The position numbers and the translations under genes are program-made. Under the pieces are notes generated by a model, which saw only the letters and a program-made list of their open reading frames with translations, was not told the origin of the DNA and ran no database searches. This document shows, in pieces, positions 35,140 through 45,400 of a stretch of DNA of 64,000 nucleotides; within the stretch, counting starts at the first letter, position 1; each line of letters begins with the position of its first letter. Source of the DNA: Colius striatus (Eukaryota; Chordata; Aves; Coliiformes; Coliidae); the NCBI RefSeq assembly GCF_028858725.1, contig NC_084768.1:1657853-1721852 (forward strand), read 5' to 3'.

Positions 35140-35815
35140 GAGAGAATATCTTCTTGGCTGCAAAGCTCTGCAGAGAGCGGTGTGGGGCAGCCCGGGGCAG
35201 CGGTGGGGGAAGGCTGGCGGGTGCCAGAGCCCGTGAAGGGGCGGCACGGGGACGGCAGCAGCGGGGCCTCAAGTGCTTTGTCCCCGGCTGCTCGGAAGAG
35301 CCCAGGGCCGCGCCGGAGGCCGCGCTCCGGCCCTCGCCGGCTTCAGGAGAGCTCCGGCAGGGACAGCTCCTGCCGCTGAGGGAGCGCAGCCGCCGGCGGG
35401 GCGGGAAGCGGCGGCTCGGGCTCGTTCGTCTGCGGCCGGAGAAGCCGAGCAGAAGCGTCCCGGGCCGCGTGTGCTGCCGGCGCGGGGCCGGGCACGGGCT
35501 GTGGCCGCCCCGAGCCTCGTGTCGGGGCAGAAAAGGCCGTTTGTGTGTGCGCGGGGCAGCGCCGGCCCCGTCCCGCGCCTGCGGCGTCTTTTGAACCGCG
35601 GCCGCGCGGCTCGGGCCGGGACCGGTGCGCGGCTGCGGGGGCTCGGCCGGGAGCGGGGCCGCACTCACAGCCGGCTGCTCGGGCTGCTCGCTGCCCGCTG
35701 CCTTCTGCCTCACACACGCCGGCGCTGCGGCTTTCGAGCCGAGAGAAAACAGCCGCGGAGCCTCGGGGAGCCTCAGCCCGCTGCCTCTCGCCCGTGCAGC
35801 GGCTGCCCCGGGTCT
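35140..35815 (+). promoter_or_regulatory. CpG island upstream of the FOXJ1-like gene
   Basis: About 670 bases of very CpG-dense sequence ending at the CCCTT satellite directly before the FOXJ1-like ATG. Long open frames here come from GC content. It is probably the promoter and 5' untranslated region of the FOXJ1-like gene. Confidence 0.65.
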
Positions 35816-35957
35816 CCTTCCCTTCCCTTCCCTTCCCTTCCCTTCCCTTCCCTTCCCTTCCCTTCCCTTCCCTTCCCTTCCCTTCCCTTCCCTTCCCTTC
35901 CCTTCCCTTCCCTTCCCTTCCCTTCCCTTCCCTTCCCTTCCCTTCCCTTCCCTTCCC
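35814..35957 (+). repeat. (CCCTT)n pentanucleotide satellite in the probable 5' leader
   Basis: About 28 perfect CCTTC/CCCTT units, ending 14 bases before the FOXJ1-like start codon. Homopurine-homopyrimidine tract capable of triplex formation. Confidence 0.97.
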
Positions 35958-35970
35958 GTGGGCTCGGGGA

Positions 35971-38063
35971 ATGGAGGAGCAGCCAGCACGCCCAGACATG
36001 GCTCAAGGCAGCTCCAGCAGCGACTGGGAAGCCACTGCGGCAGGGAGGAGCTTCAGCTTGGAGGACTCAGACGACAATCTGACCAGTCTCCTGTGGCTGA
36101 AGGACTTTTCCTTGGCCAACACCAGCTTGGCCAAGTCCTCCTGCTGCCTGGGTGGCCCTGACCCCCCCAGCTCTCAGCGCTGCTCCACTTTGGCTGCCCC
36201 GTGCTCAGCCCTGGCTGCTGAGCCCGCCTGCGGGGCTCTGTCCCACTCCCCCTGCCAGCCCATCTCCTCCTCAGCCTCCAGAACGGTGCTGAGCCCTGAG
36301 CTCGCACAGGACACTGGCCACAGGAGCAACCCTTCTGTCAGGCCACCCTACACCTACGCCAGCCTCATCTGCATGGCCATGGAAGCCAGCCAGAAGCCCA
36401 GCATCTCCCTCTCTGACATCTACAAGTGGATCAGGGACAACTTCAGCTACTTCCGACACGCTGATCCCAGCTGGCAGGTAGGAGACTGGCAGAGCTCTTG
36501 CCTTTGAGCCCCTGTGCCCACAGGGCTGGGGAGGGCTTTGCAGAGCCCCAGCGTGCAGGGGAAGGGCCTGCGGGGATGCTGGGTGCTGCTGGGAGGAGAG
36601 CAGCACGGGCAGCTGCTGAGGAGGGGCTGGGATGGGCAGCAGCTTGGGGCTGAGGCTCTGTGGGCCGGGGCAGGGCAGGAGGGACCCAGGTGGCTCATCC
36701 TTCCCCTTGTGTCCCTGCCAGCCCAAAGCCAGAGCGTGCCAACCATCCTGGGGGCTGCTCCAGGCAGGGCTGGGCACGACCCTGCAACCCCCTGCCCAGG
36801 TGTGGCCACCTTGTCCTCAGGCAGGGGGGTGTGCAGCAGCTCCTGAAGCCCAGCACAGGGAAGGGAAGGGAAGGGAAGGGAAGGGAAGGGAAGGGAAGGG
36901 AAGGGAAGGGAAGGGAAGGGAAGGGAAGGGAAGGGAAGGGAAGGGAAGGGAAGGGAAGGGAAGGGAAGGGAAGGGAAGGGAAGGGAGAAGGGGACCTGCT
37001 GGTTCCTCTCCAGGCTCACCTGGGCCCTCCCCATCCCCTGTGCTGGGGGCACCTACGGGAGGGATTCAGGACAGGAGCTGTGTGCCAGTGGGGTGGTTTC
37101 TCTTCCAACTCACGCTGGATCCTCACCGTGCTCGTCATCAACTGTGCTTAGTAACAAAGGCAGGAAGGTTTCCAGCCCTTCTCTGCAGAGGGCTGTTGCA
37201 GGCAGGAATGCTCAAGGTGTGAAGCAGCCAGGGAAGAACAGAGGCAGCCCGGGCTGCAGGGAGTTTGGGCTGAGGAGGGCAGATGGGGAGCAGAGACATC
37301 AGCTGCAGTGTGTGACCATTGTACAGTGCCGTTCAGCTGTGGCTGTGCACTGAGCACAGCCTGGACTGTTTGCAGGGATTTCTGTGCTCCTGCTCTTCGT
37401 TTCCACTTCTTTTTTTCCTCTGTTGTTCAGTGTTTTTTCAAATGGGATTTTGTTTAATTTTACATATTTTGTTTTTTCCTTTCTTCCCTCCTTCTTTCTT
37501 TTCTCTCTTTCTCTTTCTATTTCTTTTCCTTTAAAGTTCTTTCTCCCCTTCTATCTTTATCTTTGTGACTTCCTTTGTTTGTAATTATATTTTTTTATAT
37601 TTTGTTTTTCCTCCCTTCCTTCCTTTCTTTTCTTCCTTTTCATTCTTCCTTTTTTCTTTCTTTCCTTCTTTCTTACTTTCTTCTTTTTTTCTTTCTTTCC
37701 TTTTTCTTTCTTTCTTCCTTTCTTTCATTCGTTCTTTCTTATTTCTTTTCTTCTTTCCTTTTCTTTCTTTCTTTCTCCCTTTCTTCCTTTTTTCTTTCTT
37801 CATTTCTTTTATTTTTTCTTTCTTCCTTTCTTCCTTTTTCTTTCTTTCGTTCTTTCTTTCTTTTTTCTTTCTTTCTCTTTCCTTCTTTCTTTCTTTCTTT
37901 CCTTCTTTTTTCTTTCCTTTCTTACTTTTATTCTTTCTTTTTTCTACCTTTCTTTCTTTCTTTCTTTCTTTCTTTCGTTCTTTCTTTCTTTCTTTCTTTT
38001 CTTCCCTTATTTCTTCTTTTCTTTGTTTCTTTTATTCTTTCTTTTCTTTTTCCTTCCTTTTTT

Positions 38064-38102
<39 letters not shown>

Positions 38103-38497
38103 CTCTTCCTCTTTCTTTCTTTCTTTTCTTTCTTTCTTTCTTTCTTCCTTCCTTTTTTTTCCTTTTGTTTGTTTCTTTTTTTCTCCCTTTCTATCTCTCT
38201 TTCTTCCTATCTTTCTTCCTTTCTTTTCTTTCTCTTTCTTCCTTTCTTTCCTTTCTTTCTTTCTTTCTCTTTTTCTTTCTTTCTTTCTTTCTTTCTGTCT
38301 TTCTGTCTTTCTGTCTTTTTTCTTTCTTTTGGTCTTTCTTTTTTCTTTCTTTTATTCTTTCTTTCTCTCTCTCTCTTCCTTTCTCTCTTCCTTTCTCTCT
38401 TCCTTTCTTCTTTTCTTTTTTCATTCCTTTCTTTCTTTCTTTTTACTTCTTCCTTTCTTTCTTTCCTTGTCTTACTTTCTTTCCCTTTCTTTCTTCC

Positions 38498-38540
<43 letters not shown>

Positions 38541-38686
38541 CTCTTCCTTTCTTCTTTTCTTCCTTCCTTTCTTTCTTTCCTTTTTTCTTTCTTTCTTTCT
38601 TTTTTCCTAATTTCTTTCTTTCTTACTTTCTTTTCTTTCTTTCTCTTTATTCCCTTTATTCTTTCTTTCTTCCTTTCTTTCTTTTT

Positions 38687-38733
<47 letters not shown>

Positions 38734-38746
38734 CTCTTTCTTTCTC

Positions 38747-38777
<31 letters not shown>

Positions 38778-40776
38778 CTCTTTCTTTCCTTTCTTTCTTT
38801 CTTTCTTTCTTTTTTGTGTGTGTTTTTCAACATTTTTGTTGAACTTCCTTCCTTCCCTCTTATTTCCCTTTCCCCTTCCCTTCCCTTCCCTTCCCTTCCC
38901 TTCCCTTCCCTTCCCTTCCCTTCCCTTCCCTTTCATTTCACTTTCCTCTTTCTTCTTTTCCTTTCGTTTTTGGCTATGTTCCTAACCAAGCTCTGCACAT
39001 GACACACAAAAGCTTCTTCTGCCCATGGAGCCCAGGATGCCCTGACATTGCTGTCTCCTCTCTTTGCCCCCAGGCCACAATGTGCCTTTCCCCCAGCCCC
39101 ACGCAGCTCGGTTCCGCAGCACCAGCCCAACACTCACCATTGCTTTTGCTTTGCTGCTTCTCTTCTGGCTCTAGAGATCCATCCGGCGCAACCTCTCCTT
39201 GAACAAGAGCTTCATCAGGGTGCCCCAGGAGAAGGGGGAGCCAGGCAGAGGCGGCTTTTGGATGCTTCACCCCGAATATGCCCAGAGGCTCAAGAGTGGG
39301 GCCTGCAAACAGAGCAGGATGCCCCCAGCACAGAGCCACACGGTCTGTCCTGCAACAGCCCCGCAAGGCACAGGGAGCCTGGCCACCACAGACACCTCCT
39401 CTGGCACCTACACTTCCATCCTCCGTGTCAACAGGGAGTTGCAGCAGCTGCTCGAAGACTTTGAACAAGCCACCAGCAACGAGTCTCTGACTGCAGCGGA
39501 TGGCAGATCCGGGCAGAAGCGCAAGAAGCCATCGCCTGCAGGAATGGCCAAGGTGTCTCGGCTTTGCAGCCCTGCCCTGCTGAGCCAGGAGCAGCAACCG
39601 GAGCTGGGAGCACTGAAAGCAGACTTGGACAGAAAAGACACCTTCAAAACCAACCCATGTGGAGACCTTGACAGGAAAACAAGGTTTGACACCACAGTGA
39701 GCAGAGACATTGCCTGCAAAGGGCGGAGCATGCCCCCAGCACACAGCCACGCAGCCTGTCCTGCAACAGCCCTGCAAGGCACAGGGAGCCTCACCTGCAC
39801 AGACACCTCCTCTGGCACATACACTTCCATCCTCGGTGTCAACAGGGAGTTGCAGCAGCTGCTCAAGGAGTTTGAAGAAGCCACCAGCAACCAGACCCTG
39901 GCTGCAGCAGATAGCAAAGCAGGGCAGAGGCACAAGAAGCCATCACCCAAATCAATGGCCAAGGTGTCTCGGCTTTGCAGCCCTGTCCTGCTGAGTCAGG
40001 AGCAGCAGCTGGAGCTGGGGGCACTGGAAGAGGATTTTGACTGTGAAGCCATCTGCAACACCAACTCATGTGGAGAACTTGACACTAAACTGAGCAGAGA
40101 CATTGCCTGCAAACAGCGGAGGATGCCCCAAGCACAGACCCACCCGGCCTGTCCTGCAACAGCCCCGCAAGGCACAGGGAGCCTCACCTGCACAGACACC
40201 TCCTCTGGCACCTACACTTCCATCCTAACTGTCAACAGGGAGGTGCAGCAGCGGCTGAAGGAGTTTGAAGAAGCCACCAGCAACCAGACCCTGGCTGCAA
40301 GAGATGGCAAAGCGGGGCAGAAGCACAAGAAGCCATCGCCTGCAGGAATGGCCAAGGTGGCTCGGTTTTGCAGCCCTGCCCTGCTGAGCCCGGAGCAGCA
40401 GCCGGAGCTGGGGGCACTGCAAGGGGACTTGGACTGGGAAGCCTTCTTCTACACCAACCGACGTGGAGGCTTTGACACCAAAACCAGCTTCAACAGCAAT
40501 GTGGACAGTGACTCTGACTCAGAAAGCAGCTTCATCACCATCTCGAACCGTGACTCTCCACTTCTGGAGCTCACAGAACCAAACAGCCCCGCAGAACACG
40601 AGCCAGAGCGGACGGCACACGGGCACCACATCCACCAGCTCCAGGATGGCCAGGAGCAGCAGCAGCTCCTCACTGAAGCCAGCGTGAACAACCTGGACTT
40701 TGATGAAACCTTCATGGCCACTTATTTCCTGCAACAGGAGTTGGACAAAGAGACAAACGACTGTCTCTACTACTGA
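35971..40776 (+). CDS. FOXJ1-like: FOXJ1-like forkhead gene with triplicated C-terminal module
   Basis: Two exons, 35971-36477 (169 codons, donor CAG/GTAGG) and 39175-40776 (534 codons with TGA), acceptor CTCTAG, phase 0: 702 residues with no internal stop. The ATG at 35971 has GGGGA before and G after. N-terminus: DDNLTSLLWLKDFSLAN as in FOXJ1 (DDSLTSLQWLQEFS). Forkhead at ~123-214: VRPPYTYASLICMAMEAS, DIYKWIRDNFSYFRHADPSW, then RSIRRNLSLNKSF and EPGRGGFWMLHPEYAQRL. The last 40 residues (NNLDFDETFMATYFLQQ) match the FOXJ1 end (DSLDFDETFLATSFLQ). FOXJ1, the motile-cilium master regulator, is ~420 residues with one intron at this place. The extra length is an in-frame triplication of the region after the forkhead. 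Intron 1 (2.7 kb) is mostly microsatellite. Expected role: nuclear transcription factor. Confidence 0.9.
36857..36985 (+). repeat. (AAGGG)n satellite in FOXJ1-like intron 1
   Basis: About 25 units of GGGAA, the reverse complement of the satellite at 35814, so the two can pair. Confidence 0.97.
37475..38815 (+). repeat. 1.3-kb (TTTC)n-type pyrimidine tract in FOXJ1-like intron 1
   Basis: Almost uninterrupted T/C sequence based on TTTC and CTTT with interruptions; frames open on both strands are artefacts. Such a tract would be hard to sequence and assemble, so length is uncertain. Confidence 0.95.
38874..38932 (+). repeat. Second (CCCTT)n satellite, same strand as the leader copy
   Basis: About 12 CCCTT units in the last 300 bases of FOXJ1-like intron 1. 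Confidence 0.95.
39301..39711 (+). repeat. FOXJ1-like module, copy 1 (411 bp, 137 codons)
   Basis: Begins at ACKQSRMPPAQ directly after the forkhead. Contains TDTSSGTYTSILRVNRELQQ, FEQATSN, KRKKPSPAGMAKV and ELGALKADLDRKDTF. The FOXJ1 'FDWEAIF' motif is lost (DLDRKDTF). Confidence 0.95.
39712..40104 (+). repeat. FOXJ1-like module, copy 2 (393 bp, 131 codons)
   Basis: ACKGRSMPPAHSH, TDTSSGTYTSILGVNRELQQ, FEEATSNQTLAAADSKAGQ, HKKPSPKSMAKV, ELGALEEDFDCEAIC. Differs from copy 1 by an 18-bp length change that keeps the frame. Confidence 0.95.
40105..40495 (+). repeat. FOXJ1-like module, copy 3, leading into the native C-terminus
   Basis: ACKQRRMPQAQTH, TDTSSGTYTSILTVNREVQQ, FEEATSNQTLAARDGKAGQ, HKKPSPAGMAKV, ELGALQGDLDWEAFF. 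It keeps the DWEA motif of FOXJ1 (NFDWEAIF) and is closest to the ancestral module. Confidence 0.95.
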
Positions 40777-41690
40777 GTCAACAGAGAGCATTTGCACAAA
40801 GACAAGGATGCCTCTGCCAGCAGCTGAGTGAGTGGAGCACTCTGACATCCCTCTTATCAAAGGCCTGTCACCGTGCAGAGGATGCTCCCCCATGCTGCTG
40901 GGACAAGATTTCCCCGAGACAGAGACATCCCCAAGGATTTCACAGCTCAATTGTAAGATTAGTCATGGGAAAGATGGAGGGAGAAAAACCAGCCTCTGGT
41001 CTCGTGGTGATTGTTTTTGGCAAATTCTATGGCAAAAACATCCGCTCCAGGATGCTCAATGGGTCTCTCGCTCCTGAATCCCATTGCATCAAGAGTGCCA
41101 TTCCATGCTGGTTTGGACTGATCACAGCAACGTTAACTGACAAGTCAGGATCATATCAGTGACTGTAGTTATTGACTGTCGTGTTTCCTGTCTTTTCTAT
41201 CGCTGGTATTTGCTGCCGGGACAGTTCCCGCGCACTGTCAGCCTCTGCTGAGCCTTTAGCAAGAGCCTCATTCGTGACACCACATGTGGTTCATGCCCAT
41301 TGGATATCACCTGTCAGCTTCTGAACGTCTGTTAAATGAGCAATTTCTGTTTTAATTGCCACCTTGTAGGAAAGATCAGTGTTGTGTTCCCCAAAACATT
41401 TCCAGAGACCGACTGGTGGCCTGGCTCTGTTTGAGCAAAAGTGCAGCAGTTCTTTGGACCTGCTTAATGAGGCGTTTTTGTCCCTTGGCCCTTCATTCTC
41501 TCAGCTGGTCATGAGATGGACCCACGTGGTGTGCCAAAGCAGGCTGCAGGGATGTGCCTCACCAAGTTCCCAGCTCCCAGCAGGCTCTCACAGCTGCTCT
41601 TCAGCTCTGATTGGAGGATGAATGGGCCAGGGGAGGGAGAGTGGGCGTGTGTGGTGGTGCAAAGGGAGTCCTGGGCAGCTCGATGGTGTT
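40777..41690. other. 3' flank of the FOXJ1-like gene
   Basis: Probable 3' untranslated region followed by intergenic DNA. No canonical AATAAA was seen close to the stop codon; no other gene recognised. Confidence 0.4.
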
Positions 41691-42045
41691 ATAGAATCAG
41701 CGTTGCTCTGCTCTGCTCTGGCGAGACCCCATCTGCAGTTCTGCATCCAGCTCTGGGGCCTCTGTCAGAAGAAGGACACGCAGCTGTTAAGAGCGAGCCA
41801 GAGGAGGGCATGAAGGTGATGAGAAGCTCCCGTGAAGACAGGCTGAGAGAGTTGGGGTTGTTCAGCCTGGAGAAGGCTCCAGGGAGACCTTACAGCAGCC
41901 TTCCAGTCCCTGCAGGGGCCTGCAAGAAAGCTGGAGAGTGACTTTTCACAAGGACATATAAGGAGAGGACGAGGAGTAATGGCTTGAAACTCAAAGAGAG
42001 GCGATTTAGAGTAGATGCAAGGAAGAAATTTGTCTCTGGTCATTG
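41690..42045 (+). mobile_element. Diverged CR1 LINE fragment
   Basis: Recognisable pieces: CTGGCGAGACCCCATCTGCA, GTTCTGCATCCAGCTCTGGG, GAAGACAGGCTGAGAGAGTT and GGGTTGTTCAGCCTGGAGAA. Both ends are lost. Confidence 0.85.
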
Positions 42046-42338
42046 ACCCTCCACCCTTGTGCTGACTCCTCTAAACACCTACTATTTTTCAGGGATACAA
42101 TTTTGGTTAGTCAAGGCAGATGATGTCAGCATCACCCTAAATAGGCTGTCATAAATGTCTGTGTGACTCCATGGCAATATTACCAGAGTCAAGTATTAGA
42201 AACATTTAGTATCCATTTAGCAACCATCACCACTCGTGGCCACATCATTTCCAGCATCTTCCATTCAAGCCTAAAGCATCTCCACACAACCCAAAGACCT
42301 GTTGCACAGTGCTCCAAGGAGACTCAACAAAACAAAGC

Positions 42339-42344
42339 TTTATT
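42339..42344 (-). terminator. Poly(A) signal of the RNF128-like gene
   Basis: TTTATT on + (AATAAA on minus) about 120 bases past the RNF128-like stop codon. Confidence 0.7.
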
Positions 42345-42465
42345 TAAATATTCTAACTGGATATAAATTAGGGACTATTTACAACTAATCTGTCAGGGTT
42401 TGGTACCCATGTATGGCAGCAGGCTGCTCCTTGCCGAAGGCCTACGCCCTGCTGTTGGATCCTCC

Positions 42466-45400
42466 TCAGGATCCAGTTCTCCCACGTGGTGCCTCTTCCT
42501 CCGCCACGTGTTCATCTCCTGCTTGTACAGCAGCCTGCTCAGATGGTGCAGTTCCACCAACGTCACCCACTTCATCAACTGTGGAGACATTTTCTGTGCC
42601 ACTGGATCCTCTGGCTTGCTCGGCCGCTTCTATGTCCACCTTGGTGAAACAAGAGGAAACAGTTCAGTTGCAACTTCACAGGAGGCTGCATCTTCCCAGG
42701 AGAGCAATGCCTGCAAGGACTGCAGTGAGCTTTGACACAGAAATAAACAGAGGCTGAACAAAGCTCTGCTGTTAACCTCCAGCATCTCAGGGGGAAACCG
42801 TTGCTGCCTAATAGAGCGGGAAGTTCGGGTGCAGCTTCTGCTTTCCTGAGCCAGCTCTTCCCTCGTACTGCCCAGTACCAGGACAAGAGCTTCTTCCTTC
42901 CACTCAGGGCACATCTCTCTCTCCCCATGGCAAGCTCTGGCACATATTGAGCGGGCCCAGGCACTGGCAGCCCCGGCAACAGCATCTTCCCCCAGCACTG
43001 GCCACAACACATCAGAAATTCCTCAGACACCCACACTAACACTTTCCCTTTTGAAGGACTGTGGGGCCTTAGGAACTGAAGAGAGGCTGGTGGCAGGGAC
43101 AGAGGGAGCTGTCAAAGTCAGCCTGAAGCCTTGAGAAACACCCTCAGCTGCAGGCACAAGAGTGACGAGCGCTTCTTCAGCCAGGCCTTACAATCAGTTG
43201 GGGCTGAGCTTCTGCCCAAGGCTTTGGATGGTCCCAGCTCAGAGCAGGGCAGCATCAGGCTTCGCCGAAGGGGACACGACAACCAGTCCTGCAGCCTCTC
43301 GCCGCTGACACGGCAACGCCCGTGCTTGGCTCCTGTGCTCTGCAGCCCAGCAGCAGGAAATAGCTCCAGCCGTGGCTGCCGCACCAGCCTCGCTCTGCAA
43401 TGGCACCTGCACCAGGAAAGGTCCGGCCTCACCTCAACACGCAGCACGTTGACGATGTCCCATTTGCACAGCGGGCATGTCGCGTGCTCCACGAGCCAGG
43501 GGTCAATGCAGCGCTGGTGGAAGAGGTGCCTGGGGGAGAAGGAACCACAGCTTAGGGCTCAGAGCAGGAAAGCTGTTGATGGAGCAGCTATGAAGGCCCA
43601 CCTAGAAACAGAGTGTATTCCTTCTAGCATGGATTACCTAATTCCAGTTGAAATGTTTGGAGCTGGGTTATGCTTATTAGGATCTCTATACAACGTGTGA
43701 GAAGCCAGCATTATCATCTTTGCTACACCGGCCTTAAGCTTTCTTATTTGTTAAATCTGTGTACAATCTGTTGCCAGCTGATCATTTGACTACTGCACAT
43801 ATTGACATCTCAGCCTTAGCTTTAAGGTTATCTTCTGTCTTGCAGATGCAGGTGATTAAGTAGCACTTCTTTCTGTTAAAGCTGCATCGAAAGATCATCT
43901 CACAGAGTTAAGCCCTCAAGATAAACCCTATTGCCACACATTATCCTGTTTATTCCCAGTGGATACTTGGCAGGCTGTGGACTCAAGAAAGCAAATATCC
44001 TTCAGCCATTAGAGGTGCAAACATGGGCTTCAGTGAAGACATTTAGTGCCACAGTGGGTCTGAATTAGGGCACAGATTTAAGACGACTCCTTCAGGTCCT
44101 GTCGTCTACCAGTTCCCTCAGCCTGAACAGAAACAGCAAGGCAGACAGGCACTGCCCAATAGTAATCAGAACTGTGAGACAAGTACAGAGACCACCACAG
44201 CCAATGCTCCCATCCTGCACCCCAGGATGATGCCCAGACTGTCTAGTTCAGCCCACGGGAGCGGCATCTCCTTCCAGCTGCACCAGTTGAACGTCTGGAG
44301 TGCAACTTGACATTTCCTTGATGCAGGACTTGGGTTTTTTTAGCATAAAAGAAGTGCTTTCTGCTAAACTACCCAAGTCAGCATGGTTGAACAGGTTTTG
44401 CAGGAGCACAACCCTCTTAGTAACCTGTAAGCTGGCAAGAAATGGGCATCGATTGGCCAGTTACCTGCAGTTTACAGGTAACCTCCTGAGACACCTGCAA
44501 AGGAAGAAACCTTTCAAAAGCCCTGGCATCCCCAGGAGAGGCACTGCCAACCCCACTTGTCAGCCCCCTCACAGGGGAAGTTATGAACACGGGCCATCAA
44601 GGCACACTCCAAGGGTCTGTTTCTACCATTCCTCTTCTGCAAAACTCTCCTTGACAGAGATGCAGATTCTTACAGTGCTTGACTCAAATTCCCACAGCAG
44701 AAGGAACGAGCAGGAAGATGCTCACTTCCACACTTTGCATTGAGGGACAGTTTGAAAGAAACTCACTTGCAGGTCAGGACACGCACGACTTCCTTCGGCT
44801 GGAAGGGCTCAAGACACACAACACAGATTTCTCCTTCAGGTCCCAGCTCCTGAAGGGGTGAAACGAATTCACAGCATTAACAGACTTGGAGAGCTTCCTC
44901 TGAGCTACAGTCACACATACTGCACGCAAAGGGGTCTGGCTACAGCCAGCTGAGCCTGCTCCTGTATCGAATGGCACAGAAACACACCGTGTGGATTACT
45001 CCGAGCCAAGCCCACACTTCAGCAGAGCCACTGAAGGTTTCATCCCATGGTGGGCAAGAACAGCTGCAAACCAGCACTGGGTTATTTGAGACACTTCTGG
45101 AGAGGTTTAGAAACTGCTGCCTCCAGCTTTTTTCACAAAAAGAAGCACCAGGGAAGCTGATGAGACAGACTGGTTTGCCTCGAAGCATCCCTGCCGGCCG
45201 ATGCTGACCCCTCACCTCAGCGAGCCCAAAGCAGCAGCTAAAAGCAACCGGATTGCTGAGGAGAACGTGCAGCTTGGACAGTCCTGCACCCCAGGAAAGG
45301 GCCTGGTCTGACAGAGGAACCATCTCTGCAGCAGACAGGGACAGGCTCAGAGAGACTTGCACATCCTGCACCAGTGCTAAGGACAACGCTGGGGGTTCTG

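Noticed and set aside
35024-36006. Long frames rich in Gly-Arg-Glu-Gly-Lys or Pro-Ser-Leu-Pro-Phe repeats
   Set aside because: Products of the (CCCTT)n satellite and CpG island, open on both strands.
37565-39002. 425- and 475-codon Phe/Leu/Ser frames that look like a multi-pass membrane protein
   Set aside because: Pure (TTTC)n microsatellite; the apparent membrane segments are artefacts.
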